A stretch of 9,524 bases of DNA from Verrucomicrobiales bacterium (GCA_005789375.1 SXXZ01000236.1:1-9524), one strand, 5' to 3'. Numbered from the stretch's first letter, positions 1 to 7,427 are shown. The notes: a model not told the origin generated them from the letters alone. A program made the numbers and translations.

Positions 1-1
1 C

Positions 2-592
2 CGCACCTATCGTCAATCCTCGGCGCCCTCCGAAGCGAAGGCTGAGCGGGACCCGAACAACTCACTCCTGTCCCGACACGTTCCAACCCGGCTGGAAGCC
101 GAGGCCATTCGCGACACCCTGCTCTGGATCACGGGCGCCCTCGATGCAACCCCATTCGGGCCCGGCACTTTGGATGAATCCAGCCGTCGCCGGAGCATTT
201 ATTTTACAATCAAACGCAGCCAACTCATTCCGGCCATGCAGGTCTTCGATGCTCCGGAACCTCTGGTCAGCCAGAGCACCCGGCCAGCCACCACCATTGC
301 ACCCCAAGCCCTCTGGCTCATGAACAACCCGAAAGTCCGGGAGTGGACCACTGGATGGGCCCATCGGTCGGCGAACAACGCGACCCAAGAACCGTCCCAA
401 TGGGTTACAAGCGCCTACCGACGAGCCCTGCAGCGATCTCCCAGCCCGGTGGAATCGAAGGCCTCCATCGACTTCCTGAAGCAACAAACCGAACGGTACC
501 GGCAGGCAGGGAGCGCTCAACCTGAACTGCAGTCCGCCACGGATTTGCTGCAAACCCTCATCAGCCTCAACGAGGTGATCTATGTGGACTAA
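2..592 (+). CDS. DUF1553 (PSD1) domain protein, C-terminal part, cut by window edge
   Basis: The frame is open from the left edge, so only the last 196 residues are seen and the true start lies upstream. The visible part begins RTYRQSSAPS and continues with DPNN, LLSRHVPTRLEAEAIRDTLL and a GALD...FGPG segment. It later has RRSIYF, QVFDAPEP and APQALWLMNNP. This series is characteristic of the C-terminal half of DUF1553 (PSD1), found in large secreted proteins of Planctomycetota and Verrucomicrobiota, usually with an N-terminal DUF1549 and often a cytochrome-like PSCyt1 domain. The molecular function is not established. Those N-terminal domains cannot be checked here. The gene ends with TAA at 590-592 and overlaps the sulfatase start by 11 bp, so the two are probably co-transcribed and translationally coupled. 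An internal ATG at 170 is not the real start because homology extends upstream of it. Confidence 0.9.
   Translation, partial: RTYRQSSAPSEAKAERDPNNSLLSRHVPTRLEAEAIRDTLLWITGALDATPFGPGTLDESSRRRSIYFTIKRSQLIPAMQVFDAPEPLVSQSTRPATTIAPQALWLMNNPKVREWTTGWAHRSANNATQEPSQWVTSAYRRALQRSPSPVESKASIDFLKQQTERYRQAGSAQPELQSATDLLQTLISLNEVIYVD
572..577 (+). promoter_or_regulatory. Ribosome binding site of the sulfatase gene
   Basis: GAGGTG lies four bases before the ATG at 582, inside the last codons of the DUF1553 gene. It is the clearest Shine-Dalgarno-like sequence in the window and supports the choice of 582 as start. The overlap means ribosomes finishing the DUF1553 reading frame end on this site. Confidence 0.6.
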
Positions 593-2141
593 CCTCCGCT
601 CCTCTACGGCCCTCTGGTTTAAACGGCTGCAACCCCTCGCGGTCCTGTCTGTCCTCTTGCTGTCGAACTCCGCCTCCGCAAAAACCTCCTCCAAGGGACA
701 GGCCCTCAATGTGGTGTTCATGCTCGCCGACGACCTCGGTTGGGCCGAGTTGGGCAGCTACGGTCAACAGAAGATCCCGACGCCCCATCTCGACCGACTG
801 GCTTCTCAGGGCATGCGCTTCACCCGTCACTACAGCGGCGCCCCGGTCTGCGCCCCGTCGCGCTGCGTGCTGCTCACGGGTCGCCACACCGGTCATGCAG
901 AGATCCGCGGTAATATTCAGGCCAAGACCGCCTTCCCTCAGTTCGATGAAGGCCAGTATCCCTTGAGCACCAGCGCCCAGACAGTGGCCCGGGTCTTCCA
1001 TCAAGCCGGTTACGCGACGGGGGCCATCGGCAAATGGGGCCTGGGCCCGGTGGGCAGCACCGGCGATCCCAACGCCCAAGGATTCGACCTCTTCTTCGGT
1101 TACAACTGTCAGGCGGTGGCTCACAGCTACTACCCGACCCATCTGTGGCGGAATACCGAACGGATTCCCCTCAATGCTCATCCGGTACCCGGCCACCGTG
1201 CTCAAGCCGAGGGCGAAGTCCGACTGGAAGACCAAACGGCGGAAGATTACGCCCCTACGAGGATGATGGCCGAGGCCGAGCGATTCATCAGCGATCACCG
1301 CGCGGATCCATTTTTTCTCTATTTGGCCTTCATCGAACCCCATGTGGCGATGCATCCGCCCAAGGCATCGGTCGATCGGTTTCCGAAATCCTGGGATGAC
1401 GAACCCTATCGAGGGCAGAATGGCTACCTGCCCCACCCTCGCCCGCGTGCCGCCTACGCGGCCATGATCTCGGACCTGGATGACCATGTAGGCCAAGTGC
1501 TGCGGGCCCTGGATTCAGCCGGACTGACCGACCGCACATTGGTGATCTTTACCAGCGACAATGGCACCACCCATCCGGCCGGCAAAAATCCCCGCTTCGG
1601 TACCGGTGGCGTAGACTCCTCCTTCTTCAATAGCACAGCCGGACTGCGGGGTTTCAAGGGATCGGTCTACGAAGGCGGCCTCAGAGTTCCTCTGATCGCC
1701 CGGCTTCCTGGACGGATCCGGGCTGGCTCAGTAAACGACCGCCCGAGCTACTTCGCCGATTGGTTTCCCACTCTCTGCGAGGCGACGAGTCTGAAGACAC
1801 CCCTCAACCTAGATGGTCAAAGTCTTTGGCCTCAACTCACGGGCCGCAAGGGCCCGGGCCAGCACCGCCCGATGGTCTGGGTATTTCCGGAGTATGGAGG
1901 CCAAGTCGCCGTGCGCATGAACGATTTCAAAGCGGTCCGGCAGCGGCTCAAAACGCCCCAACCCGGAGCCTGGGAACTCTACGACCTAAAGGCCGATCCC
2001 AACGAAGGGACCGACCTTGCAACCCGTCACCCAGAGCTCATCGCCCGTGCCGAGGAGATCCTTCGGGATCAGGTCCATGACAACCCGATCTTTCCTGTTC
2101 CCATTCCTGGCCTTCGACCGAAGAACCCCAACGTTCCATGA
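582..2141 (+). CDS. Secreted sulfatase (arylsulfatase family, formylglycine-dependent)
   Basis: The 519-residue protein hydrolyses a sulfate ester, probably on a polysaccharide, outside the cytoplasm. Residues 1-33 form a Sec signal peptide: basic start, hydrophobic LAVLSVLLL, likely cleavage after ASA33. The sulfatase signature CAPSR is at 90-94, with Cys90 the residue converted to formylglycine. Metal ligands fit Asp50-Asp51 (MLADDLGW) and Asp326-Asn327 (FTSDNG). Other likely active-site residues are Arg94, Lys151, His254 (EPH) and Lys359 (FKGSVYEGGLRVP). A C-terminal subdomain ends with WELYDLKADPNE (464-475), typical of the family. The usual GKWHLG motif reads GKWGLG at 150-155, and FGYNCQAVAHSYYP follows at 172-185, so this is a distinct subgroup. 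No formylglycine-generating enzyme is in view. The gene starts inside the DUF1553 gene and shares ATGA with the DUF1501 gene. The family call is secure; the substrate is unknown. Confidence 0.95.
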   Translation: MWTNLRSSTALWFKRLQPLAVLSVLLLSNSASAKTSSKGQALNVVFMLADDLGWAELGSYGQQKIPTPHLDRLASQGMRFTRHYSGAPVCAPSRCVLLTGRHTGHAEIRGNIQAKTAFPQFDEGQYPLSTSAQTVARVFHQAGYATGAIGKWGLGPVGSTGDPNAQGFDLFFGYNCQAVAHSYYPTHLWRNTERIPLNAHPVPGHRAQAEGEVRLEDQTAEDYAPTRMMAEAERFISDHRADPFFLYLAFIEPHVAMHPPKASVDRFPKSWDDEPYRGQNGYLPHPRPRAAYAAMISDLDDHVGQVLRALDSAGLTDRTLVIFTSDNGTTHPAGKNPRFGTGGVDSSFFNSTAGLRGFKGSVYEGGLRVPLIARLPGRIRAGSVNDRPSYFADWFPTLCEATSLKTPLNLDGQSLWPQLTGRKGPGQHRPMVWVFPEYGGQVAVRMNDFKAVRQRLKTPQPGAWELYDLKADPNEGTDLATRHPELIARAEEILRDQVHDNPIFPVPIPGLRPKNPNVP

Positions 2142-3598
2142 ATCCCCATCCTACTCTGAACGGCCCCCTCTCGCGTCGTGACCTCCTCCGCCGTGCCGGT
2201 CACGGGGCCGGCCTTCTGGCCTTGGCCGGATTGCTCGATGAGCAGCGCCTCCTAATACCACGGGCGATGGCCGCCCCCTCTGCCGATCCGCTGGCCCCAC
2301 GCCCCCCGCAACTCAAGACCCGGGCCAAATCGGTCATCTGGCTCTTCATGAACGGCGGCCCAAGCCAGGTGGATACCTGGGACCACAAGCCGGAGTTGAC
2401 ACGCCGCCACGGTCAGGAGTTGCCGGGTTTCGACAAGAAGACCGGATTTTTCACCGAATCAGTAGGGCCCTTGATGAAGTCTCCCTTCGCCTGGGCTCAG
2501 CACGGCCAGAGCGGCACCTGGGCCAGTGATTTGTTCCCGCACCTGTCGCGACATGTGGACAAGATGGCCTTCCTGCACTCCTGCCACACCGAGTCCAACA
2601 ACCACAGCCCCGCGCTCTTCATGATCAACACGGGCTCGACTCGCATGGGGTTCCCCTGCGTCGGTTCCTGGATGACTTACGGCCTGGGGAGCGAAAATCG
2701 CGACCTGCCGTCCTTTGTTGTGATGAGCGACCCACTGGACCGCGGGTTGCCCAAGGGGCAGGCCAGCAACTGGGGGGCTGGCTTCCTGCCCAGCGTCTAT
2801 CAAGGTACTTGGCTCCGGCCCAAGGGGGATCCTATCGACAACCTAAACCGAGCGGCCGGCATGAATGCGGAGGCTCAACGCGCCCAATTGGATTTGCTCC
2901 GATCACTCAACCAGCAACACCTGGCCCAGGCGGGATCCCAAAACGAACTGGGGGCACGGATCGAAAGCTTCGAACTGGCCTACCGCATGCAATCGGCTGC
3001 ACCGGAGGCTTTCGGCATTGAGCGCGAGCCGGAACATCTCAAACACCTCTACGGCCTCGATCAATCCCACTGCCGTCATTTCGCTGCCCAATGCCTGACA
3101 GCCCGCCGCATGGTCGAACGCGGTGTCCGCTTTGTTCAGATCTATTCCGGCGGCATGGAAAACCAACGCAGTTGGGACGGTCACGAAGACATCGGCGGAA
3201 ATCACCGGGGTTTCGCCCGCGAGACCGATCAACCCATCGCCGGACTCTTGGCCGATCTCGAGCAACGCGGGTTGTTGGACGAGACCCTGGTGATCTGGGG
3301 CGGAGAGTTTGGTCGCCTGCCTGTCTCCCAAAAGGGCGGCAATCCGGGTCGAGACCACAATCCCCACGCCTTCACTTATTGGCTGGCAGGCGGCGGGGTC
3401 CGTGGCGGTGTGCATCACGGCGCCACCGATCCCTTTGGTCACAAGGCCGAAGTTGACAAGGTGAGCGTCAATGACCTCCACGCGACCATCCTACACCTCA
3501 TGGGGCTAGATCATGAGCGACTGACCTTCTTCAACAACGGGCGCAATTTCCGGCTCACCGATGTGGCTGGCGAGGTCGTCCGTTCGATCGTCGCCTAA
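2138..3598 (+). CDS. DUF1501 family protein with Tat signal
   Basis: The protein has 486 residues. The N-terminus has the twin-arginine motif SRRDLL (12-17) followed by a hydrophobic stretch (about 22-33), indicating export in folded form by Tat. The body matches DUF1501: VIWLFMNGGPSQVDTWDHKP (66-85), SWDGHEDIGGNHRG (345-358), LVIWGGEFGR (384-393), GRDHNPHAFTYWLAGGGVRG (404-423) and DLHATILHLMG (446-456). DUF1501 is related to the alkaline phosphatase/sulfatase fold, and the conserved Asp, His and Glu residues (Asp79, His349, Glu390, Asp406, His407) suggest a metal site, but no activity is established. In Planctomycetota and Verrucomicrobiota these genes usually lie next to DUF1549/DUF1553 genes; here a sulfatase is inserted between them. 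The start shares ATGA with the sulfatase stop and has no Shine-Dalgarno of its own, so translation is probably coupled. Confidence 0.93.
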   Translation: MNPHPTLNGPLSRRDLLRRAGHGAGLLALAGLLDEQRLLIPRAMAAPSADPLAPRPPQLKTRAKSVIWLFMNGGPSQVDTWDHKPELTRRHGQELPGFDKKTGFFTESVGPLMKSPFAWAQHGQSGTWASDLFPHLSRHVDKMAFLHSCHTESNNHSPALFMINTGSTRMGFPCVGSWMTYGLGSENRDLPSFVVMSDPLDRGLPKGQASNWGAGFLPSVYQGTWLRPKGDPIDNLNRAAGMNAEAQRAQLDLLRSLNQQHLAQAGSQNELGARIESFELAYRMQSAAPEAFGIEREPEHLKHLYGLDQSHCRHFAAQCLTARRMVERGVRFVQIYSGGMENQRSWDGHEDIGGNHRGFARETDQPIAGLLADLEQRGLLDETLVIWGGEFGRLPVSQKGGNPGRDHNPHAFTYWLAGGGVRGGVHHGATDPFGHKAEVDKVSVNDLHATILHLMGLDHERLTFFNNGRNFRLTDVAGEVVRSIVA

Positions 3599-3723
3599 AA
3601 AACCCGAGATTGGATTTTTGGGGGTTCAAGGACATCATTGAATTCCGTGCTGAGAGCGTCGCCACCGTCCTCCTAGGTTATTCGGTGTCGCTGATTCACT
3701 CCGCCACAGCTCTGATTTCATCC

Positions 3724-4857
3724 ATGTCCCTGAAACGCACCCCCCTCTTCACAGCCCACCAGCAACTCGGCGGCAAGCTCATCGAGTTCGGGGGCTGGGA
3801 AATGCCCGTCCAGTACACATCGATCGTCGAGGAACACCATGCGGTCCGCCGCTCGGCTGGAATCTTCGATATCAGCCACATGGGCGAAATCTGGTTCGAA
3901 GGGCCCAAGGCATTAGCATTCCTCAACGGGTTGCTGACCAACGACCTGCGAAAACTAACCCTTGGCCTCGGCCAATACACCCACCTGTGTCTCGAGACCG
4001 GCGGCACCATCGATGATTTGTACGCCTATCGGGTCGCCGAAGAAACCTACCTACTCATCATTAACGCCGGCCGAATAGACGCTGACGTGGCATGGCTGGA
4101 GACCCGTTGGAATGCCTTTCCGGATCGCGCTGAAGTGCGCATGAACCACGTGTCGGCCACCACGGGTGCCATCGCCATTCAGGGGCCGCGTGTTCCAGAA
4201 TTCATCGACGCCCTGTTCCCAGGCCATTCGCTCGGCGGGGTCACTGGTGTGTCTGCCTCAGCGTTGGCCAAGAACCAAATCGGGCGGTGGGACCAAGACG
4301 GTCAAGCTCTCTGGGTCGCCCGTACCGGCTACACCGGTGAGGACGGATTCGAAGTGGTGGCTCCGAACGCCTTGCTGGAACCCCTCTGGCTAGCCGCCCT
4401 CGCCGCCGGTGCCTCCGTGGGCATTCGCCCCTGTGGCCTCGGAGCCCGAGACACCTTGCGGACGGAAGTCTGCTATCCGCTCTACGGCCACGAACTCGAC
4501 GAACAAACCTCGCCAGTAGAGGCGGGACTAGGCTTCTTCATCGCCTGGGACAAGGGAGACTTTATTGGTCGTTCCGCGCTGTTGAAACAAAAGGAAGAGG
4601 GGCTTTCCAAGAAATGTGTTGCCTTCCGGATGACCGAAAAATCAGCTCCGCCTCGTCCGAGCTATCCAGTCGTGGTGGCCGATGCCGTGGTCGGGACGGT
4701 GGTCAGCGGCACCCAAAGTCCCACACTGAACGCGGGTATTGGCATGGCCTATGTTCCGCCCTCTTTGACAACTCCAGGAACCGCTATTCAGATCGAGATC
4801 CGTGGCAAGCGGTTTGCGGCCGAAGTGGTTAAGAAGCCGTTCTATCGCAAGGCCTAG
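3724..4857 (+). CDS. gcvT: Aminomethyltransferase, glycine cleavage system T protein
   Basis: GcvT transfers the methylene group from aminomethyl-lipoyl GcvH to tetrahydrofolate, giving 5,10-methylene-THF and ammonia in the cytoplasm. From the ATG at 3724 the protein has 377 residues, close to the usual 360-375. Family motifs are FGGWEMPVQY (22-31), GIFDISHMGEI (46-56), TNDLRKL (72-78), GGTIDDLYAYR (93-103, with the folate-binding Asp), ARTGYTGEDGFEV (199-211) and GLGARDTLRTE (238-248), then the C-terminal barrel with VSGTQSP and GIGMAYV. The frame runs open upstream to a TTG at 3610, but the extra residues do not resemble the family and homology starts at MSLKRTPLF. No clear Shine-Dalgarno precedes 3724, and I see no glycine riboswitch in the 125-bp gap after the DUF1501 gene. 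gcvH and gcvP are not adjacent. Confidence 0.95.
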   Translation: MSLKRTPLFTAHQQLGGKLIEFGGWEMPVQYTSIVEEHHAVRRSAGIFDISHMGEIWFEGPKALAFLNGLLTNDLRKLTLGLGQYTHLCLETGGTIDDLYAYRVAEETYLLIINAGRIDADVAWLETRWNAFPDRAEVRMNHVSATTGAIAIQGPRVPEFIDALFPGHSLGGVTGVSASALAKNQIGRWDQDGQALWVARTGYTGEDGFEVVAPNALLEPLWLAALAAGASVGIRPCGLGARDTLRTEVCYPLYGHELDEQTSPVEAGLGFFIAWDKGDFIGRSALLKQKEEGLSKKCVAFRMTEKSAPPRPSYPVVVADAVVGTVVSGTQSPTLNAGIGMAYVPPSLTTPGTAIQIEIRGKRFAAEVVKKPFYRKA

Positions 4858-4871
4858 CCCCGCCTGAAAAG

Positions 4872-4921
4872 CAACAGGGTCCGCCTCATCGGCATGAAAC
4901 CGGATGGACCGGACCCTGTTG
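4872..4921. terminator. Strong hairpin between convergent genes, likely terminator
   Basis: CAACAGGGTCCG (4872-4883) is perfectly complementary to CGGACCCTGTTG (4910-4921), a 12-bp stem. The 26-base loop can itself fold (CATC...GATG). It lies 15 bp after the gcvT stop and 62 bp after the desaturase stop on the other strand. Read on the minus strand the stem is followed by GCTTTTC, a short T tract. On the plus strand no T tract follows. It therefore best fits termination of the desaturase transcript, perhaps acting on both. Confidence 0.65.
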
Positions 4922-4982
4922 GCGTGAGAAATTTACGAGGGAATCCCAGCGAATAGTACGGACGTTTCGATTGTTTGAAACC

Positions 4983-5909
4983 TCAGTGGGCCACTTGAAC
5001 ATTCGAGGCCAGCCCGAAGATATTTAGAGTCCGGATGAGGATCCAGGTCAGATCCATCTGATACCAGCGGAGACCATGCCGGGCCGACTGCGGATGTGCA
5101 TGGTGGTTATTGTGCCACCCCTCACCCAGCGAAACCACTGCGACGGCTGCATTGTTGCGGCTCTCATCACGAGTCTTGAAGGGTTGTGTACCCCAGAGAT
5201 GGCAAATGGAATTCACGCTCCAAGTTGCATGGTGTCCCATGAATACCCGGGCAAGACCGCCCCAAAGAAATCCCGTTAAAGCCCCCATCCACGTTTGGGT
5301 GATCAAGCCACCGAGAATTCCGGGAAGAACCAGTCCGGTCAGTGCCCACCAAACAAAACCGCGGTGGATCACACGGGCCACCGGATCCTTAGAGAGGTCA
5401 GGCAGGCTGCGAACGGTCATCGCATCGGCGCCGCGGAACATCCAGCCCATGTGGGCGTGCCAGAAGCCGAGCGTCAGGCCCTTCATGCCCTCACCGTGTT
5501 CGTGGGGTGAATGGGGGTCACCCTTCACATCGCTGTGCTGGTGATGACGGCGGTGCGTGGCCACCCAGAAGAACAACGGTCCTTGAACCGCCATCGATCC
5601 GGCGATGCCGAACAACGCGCGAATAAAGGCTGGGCAGGTGAAGCTGCGGTGGGTGAAGAGGCGATGGTAGCCCCCGGTAACACCAAAACCTGCGATCAAG
5701 TACATGATCACAAAGAGGATGACATCCAACGGCCGAAGGATCTTGTTCCAAGCCAGCACGGCGGCCGTTATGAAACCGATCCAAGGCACGAGGACTGCCA
5801 CCAAGGTGAAAATCTGGGTGCGACGAACGCCCGAACTAGGGGTAGATGCTGCTGGCTGACTGGTCACTTGGCTGGAACCTGCAGATCCTGGAAGTGGAAA
5901 ACGAGACAT
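4983..5909 (-). CDS. Membrane fatty acid desaturase (delta-9 type)
   Basis: This is a diiron integral-membrane desaturase that introduces a double bond into fatty acyl chains (acyl-CoA or acyl-lipid), adjusting membrane fluidity. From the ATG at 5909 it has 308 residues. The three histidine boxes are present: HRLFTH (82-87), HRRHH (119-123) and HNNHH (266-270). A further conserved segment, HHATWSVNSICHLWG (226-240), is typical of the stearoyl-CoA/DesC-like group. Hydrophobic segments lie at about 35-54, 61-80, 95-116, 186-205 and 207-225. The first 30 residues are rich in Ser, Pro and Gln and probably disordered. The frame stays open upstream to a TTG at 5960, which would add 17 residues; I prefer the ATG, although no good Shine-Dalgarno precedes either. 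The gene follows the oxidoreductase gene on the same strand with a 96-bp gap. The substrate and exact regiospecificity are inferred. Confidence 0.93.
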   Translation of the reverse strand: MSRFPLPGSAGSSQVTSQPAASTPSSGVRRTQIFTLVAVLVPWIGFITAAVLAWNKILRPLDVILFVIMYLIAGFGVTGGYHRLFTHRSFTCPAFIRALFGIAGSMAVQGPLFFWVATHRRHHQHSDVKGDPHSPHEHGEGMKGLTLGFWHAHMGWMFRGADAMTVRSLPDLSKDPVARVIHRGFVWWALTGLVLPGILGGLITQTWMGALTGFLWGGLARVFMGHHATWSVNSICHLWGTQPFKTRDESRNNAAVAVVSLGEGWHNNHHAHPQSARHGLRWYQMDLTWILIRTLNIFGLASNVQVAH

Positions 5910-5913
5910 TTTT

Positions 5914-5939
5914 AAAAAAAATACCTGCACCCATTGCAG
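5914..5939 (-). terminator. Small hairpin plus T8 tract just upstream of the desaturase start
   Basis: Read on the minus strand, CTGCA (5939-5935) and TGCAG (5929-5925) form a 5-bp stem with a 5-base loop. It is followed by GTA and eight T residues (5921-5914), ending four bases before the ATG at 5909. The form is that of a weak intrinsic terminator or attenuator. A CATTTGCAG sequence farther upstream (5963-5955) could pair with CTGCAATG (5939-5932), with one bulge, and disrupt it. The stem is short and could be chance. Confidence 0.3.
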
Positions 5940-6005
5940 ATTGGACAACAAACGCTGCAAATGCCTTTTTGTCTACCATCGACCGACAAGATTCATCACA
6001 TCTTC

Positions 6006-7358
6006 TCAAACCGATGCGGCCGTGGGATGCGACCAGGGGCTGCGATAGGGCCGCGCCAACAGGCGTGTGGCCTCAGTATCCCCAACAATGGTGTGGGTTT
6101 TGGGATCCCAGCGCAGGGTTCGCCCACCGAGTTGCTGCGACAAGTTAGCTAAGACGCAGGAGGCTGTGGACATGTGCCCCTGCTCGATATCGGCCACCGG
6201 CTTAGACCCGCTGAGGCGGCACTCCAGCAAGTTGCGCATGTGTCCGCGAATGGCGGGAGCGCAGTGCTTCTCTAGATCCTTTTCGGTCTGGTCTTCCGGA
6301 TACTGGTCAAGCTCCATGCCGACATCCTTGTGCACCGGATTGCCACCGCCCTGCGGCGTGTAGTCGTAGCCAAAGACACTGGCCTTGAGAGTGCCCTTGT
6401 CGCCATAGAACGTGGCACTCCAAGGGTACTTGGGGTCGCCGCCCTCACCCCAAGTCCGATGGGTCCAGCGCACTTGCAAATTACCAAAGTCGAAGGTCGC
6501 GGTCTGCGTATCGGTGATGTTGGCCCGGCTCGCCTTGTCCACCAGGATGCCGCCATTGGAACTGACCGAGATGGGCCATCCGAGGTCCATCATCCAGCGA
6601 ACCATGTCCAGCATGTGGATGCACATGTCGCCCACGATGCCATTTCCATATTCCGAGAACGCCCGCCATCCGCGCGGATGGACCATTTTGTTGTAAGGCC
6701 TCATGGGTGCGGGGCCGGTCCACATCTCATAATCCAGCCATTCCGGCGGCGCGGTGTCGGGCGCGGTGGCCAAGGTGTCCCGGGCCCGCATGTGCCAATA
6801 ACAGCAGATTTCCACATGGGCGATGGTGCCCAGTTTGCCCTCGCGCAGGATGCGATCACGCGCCTCGATGAGGTGGGGTGTGCTGCGCCGCTGGGTGCCT
6901 ACTTGCACCGTCCGACCGTATTTGCGGGCCGCCGCCAGCATGGCCTGACTCTCGACGATGTCCACACCTGTGGGTTTCTGCACATAAATGTCAGCCCCCG
7001 CCTTGCAGGCCTCGATCATAGGCAAGGCGTGCCAGTGATCCGGAGTCCCGATGAGCACCACATCCAAATCCTTCTCTGCCAGCATCTTCCGATAATCGCC
7101 GTAGGTCCGGGGCTGCTTGCCGGACTTCTGCCGCTGGGCCACCAACGCCGCCGCATCGCCTAGCATCCGGCGATCTACATCGCACAGCGAAACCACGTCC
7201 ACCGGCGCGACTTGGATCAACCTCAGCAAGTCCGCCTTGCCGTACCAACCCGTACCAATCAATCCCACTCGAAGGGCTTTTTCCTGAGCGAATGTCGTCG
7301 GAACAAAGGTGGCGGCCGACAAGGCTGCGCCTGTTTGGAGAAACTTTCGGCGTGTCAT
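6006..7358 (-). CDS. Gfo/Idh/MocA family oxidoreductase with Tat signal
   Basis: The 450-residue protein is an NAD(P)-dependent oxidoreductase, probably acting on a sugar or polyol. The N-terminus MTRRKFLQTGAALSAATF is a twin-arginine signal (Arg3-Arg4, Phe6, Leu7), with likely cleavage near TFA24, so the enzyme is probably exported folded with its cofactor, as known for Zymomonas glucose-fructose oxidoreductase. The Rossmann motif is VGLIGTGWYG (31-40). Asp60 (SLCD) ends a beta strand where the cofactor ribose is usually bound, and GTPDHWH follows at 104-110. The usual EKP motif reads QKP at 127-129, keeping Lys128. The C-terminal domain has GIVGDMCIHMLDMVRWMMD (240-258) with the likely catalytic His248, and YGDKGTL (318-324). 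Secreted paralogs of this type are abundant in Planctomycetota and Verrucomicrobiota. The start ATG at 7358 is preceded by a weak AAAGAG. The substrate cannot be predicted. Confidence 0.93.
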   Translation of the reverse strand: MTRRKFLQTGAALSAATFVPTTFAQEKALRVGLIGTGWYGKADLLRLIQVAPVDVVSLCDVDRRMLGDAAALVAQRQKSGKQPRTYGDYRKMLAEKDLDVVLIGTPDHWHALPMIEACKAGADIYVQKPTGVDIVESQAMLAAARKYGRTVQVGTQRRSTPHLIEARDRILREGKLGTIAHVEICCYWHMRARDTLATAPDTAPPEWLDYEMWTGPAPMRPYNKMVHPRGWRAFSEYGNGIVGDMCIHMLDMVRWMMDLGWPISVSSNGGILVDKASRANITDTQTATFDFGNLQVRWTHRTWGEGGDPKYPWSATFYGDKGTLKASVFGYDYTPQGGGNPVHKDVGMELDQYPEDQTEKDLEKHCAPAIRGHMRNLLECRLSGSKPVADIEQGHMSTASCVLANLSQQLGGRTLRWDPKTHTIVGDTEATRLLARPYRSPWSHPTAASV

Positions 7359-7393
7359 GGCTCTTTGCTAGACAATCGAGCCCGCCAACTCAA

Positions 7394-7427
7394 GCCCGCT
7401 CCGGGCCCAATACCGACCTAATGTCGG
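7394..7427. repeat. Two tandem small hairpins in the oxidoreductase leader
   Basis: GCCCG-CTC-CGGGC (7394-7406) and CCGAC-CTAAT-GTCGG (7413-7427) are perfect 5-bp inverted repeats only six bases apart. They lie 35-70 bp upstream of the minus-strand oxidoreductase ATG. They could be leader structures or operator half-sites, or chance in GC-rich DNA. Confidence 0.3.

Noticed and set aside
567..1496. 309-codon open frame antisense to the sulfatase
   Set aside because: It lies opposite a clearly real sulfatase gene with intact motifs. Long antisense frames are common in GC-rich coding DNA, and its translation has no recognisable domain.
3601..3626. Possible terminator after the DUF1501 gene (AACCC...GGGTT)
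   Set aside because: The stem is only 5 bp with a 16-base loop, and the nearby T run lies inside the loop rather than after the stem.
3610..3723. Upstream extension of gcvT to a TTG start
   Set aside because: The 38 added residues do not match GcvT proteins, and the ATG at 3724 gives the usual length and N-terminus.
3599..3723. Glycine riboswitch before gcvT
   Set aside because: The gap has no tandem aptamer-like pattern and is too short for the usual tandem form.
6330..7163. 277-codon plus-strand frame opposite the oxidoreductase
   Set aside because: It is a shadow of the oxidoreductase codon pattern, with no recognisable domain and no ribosome binding site.
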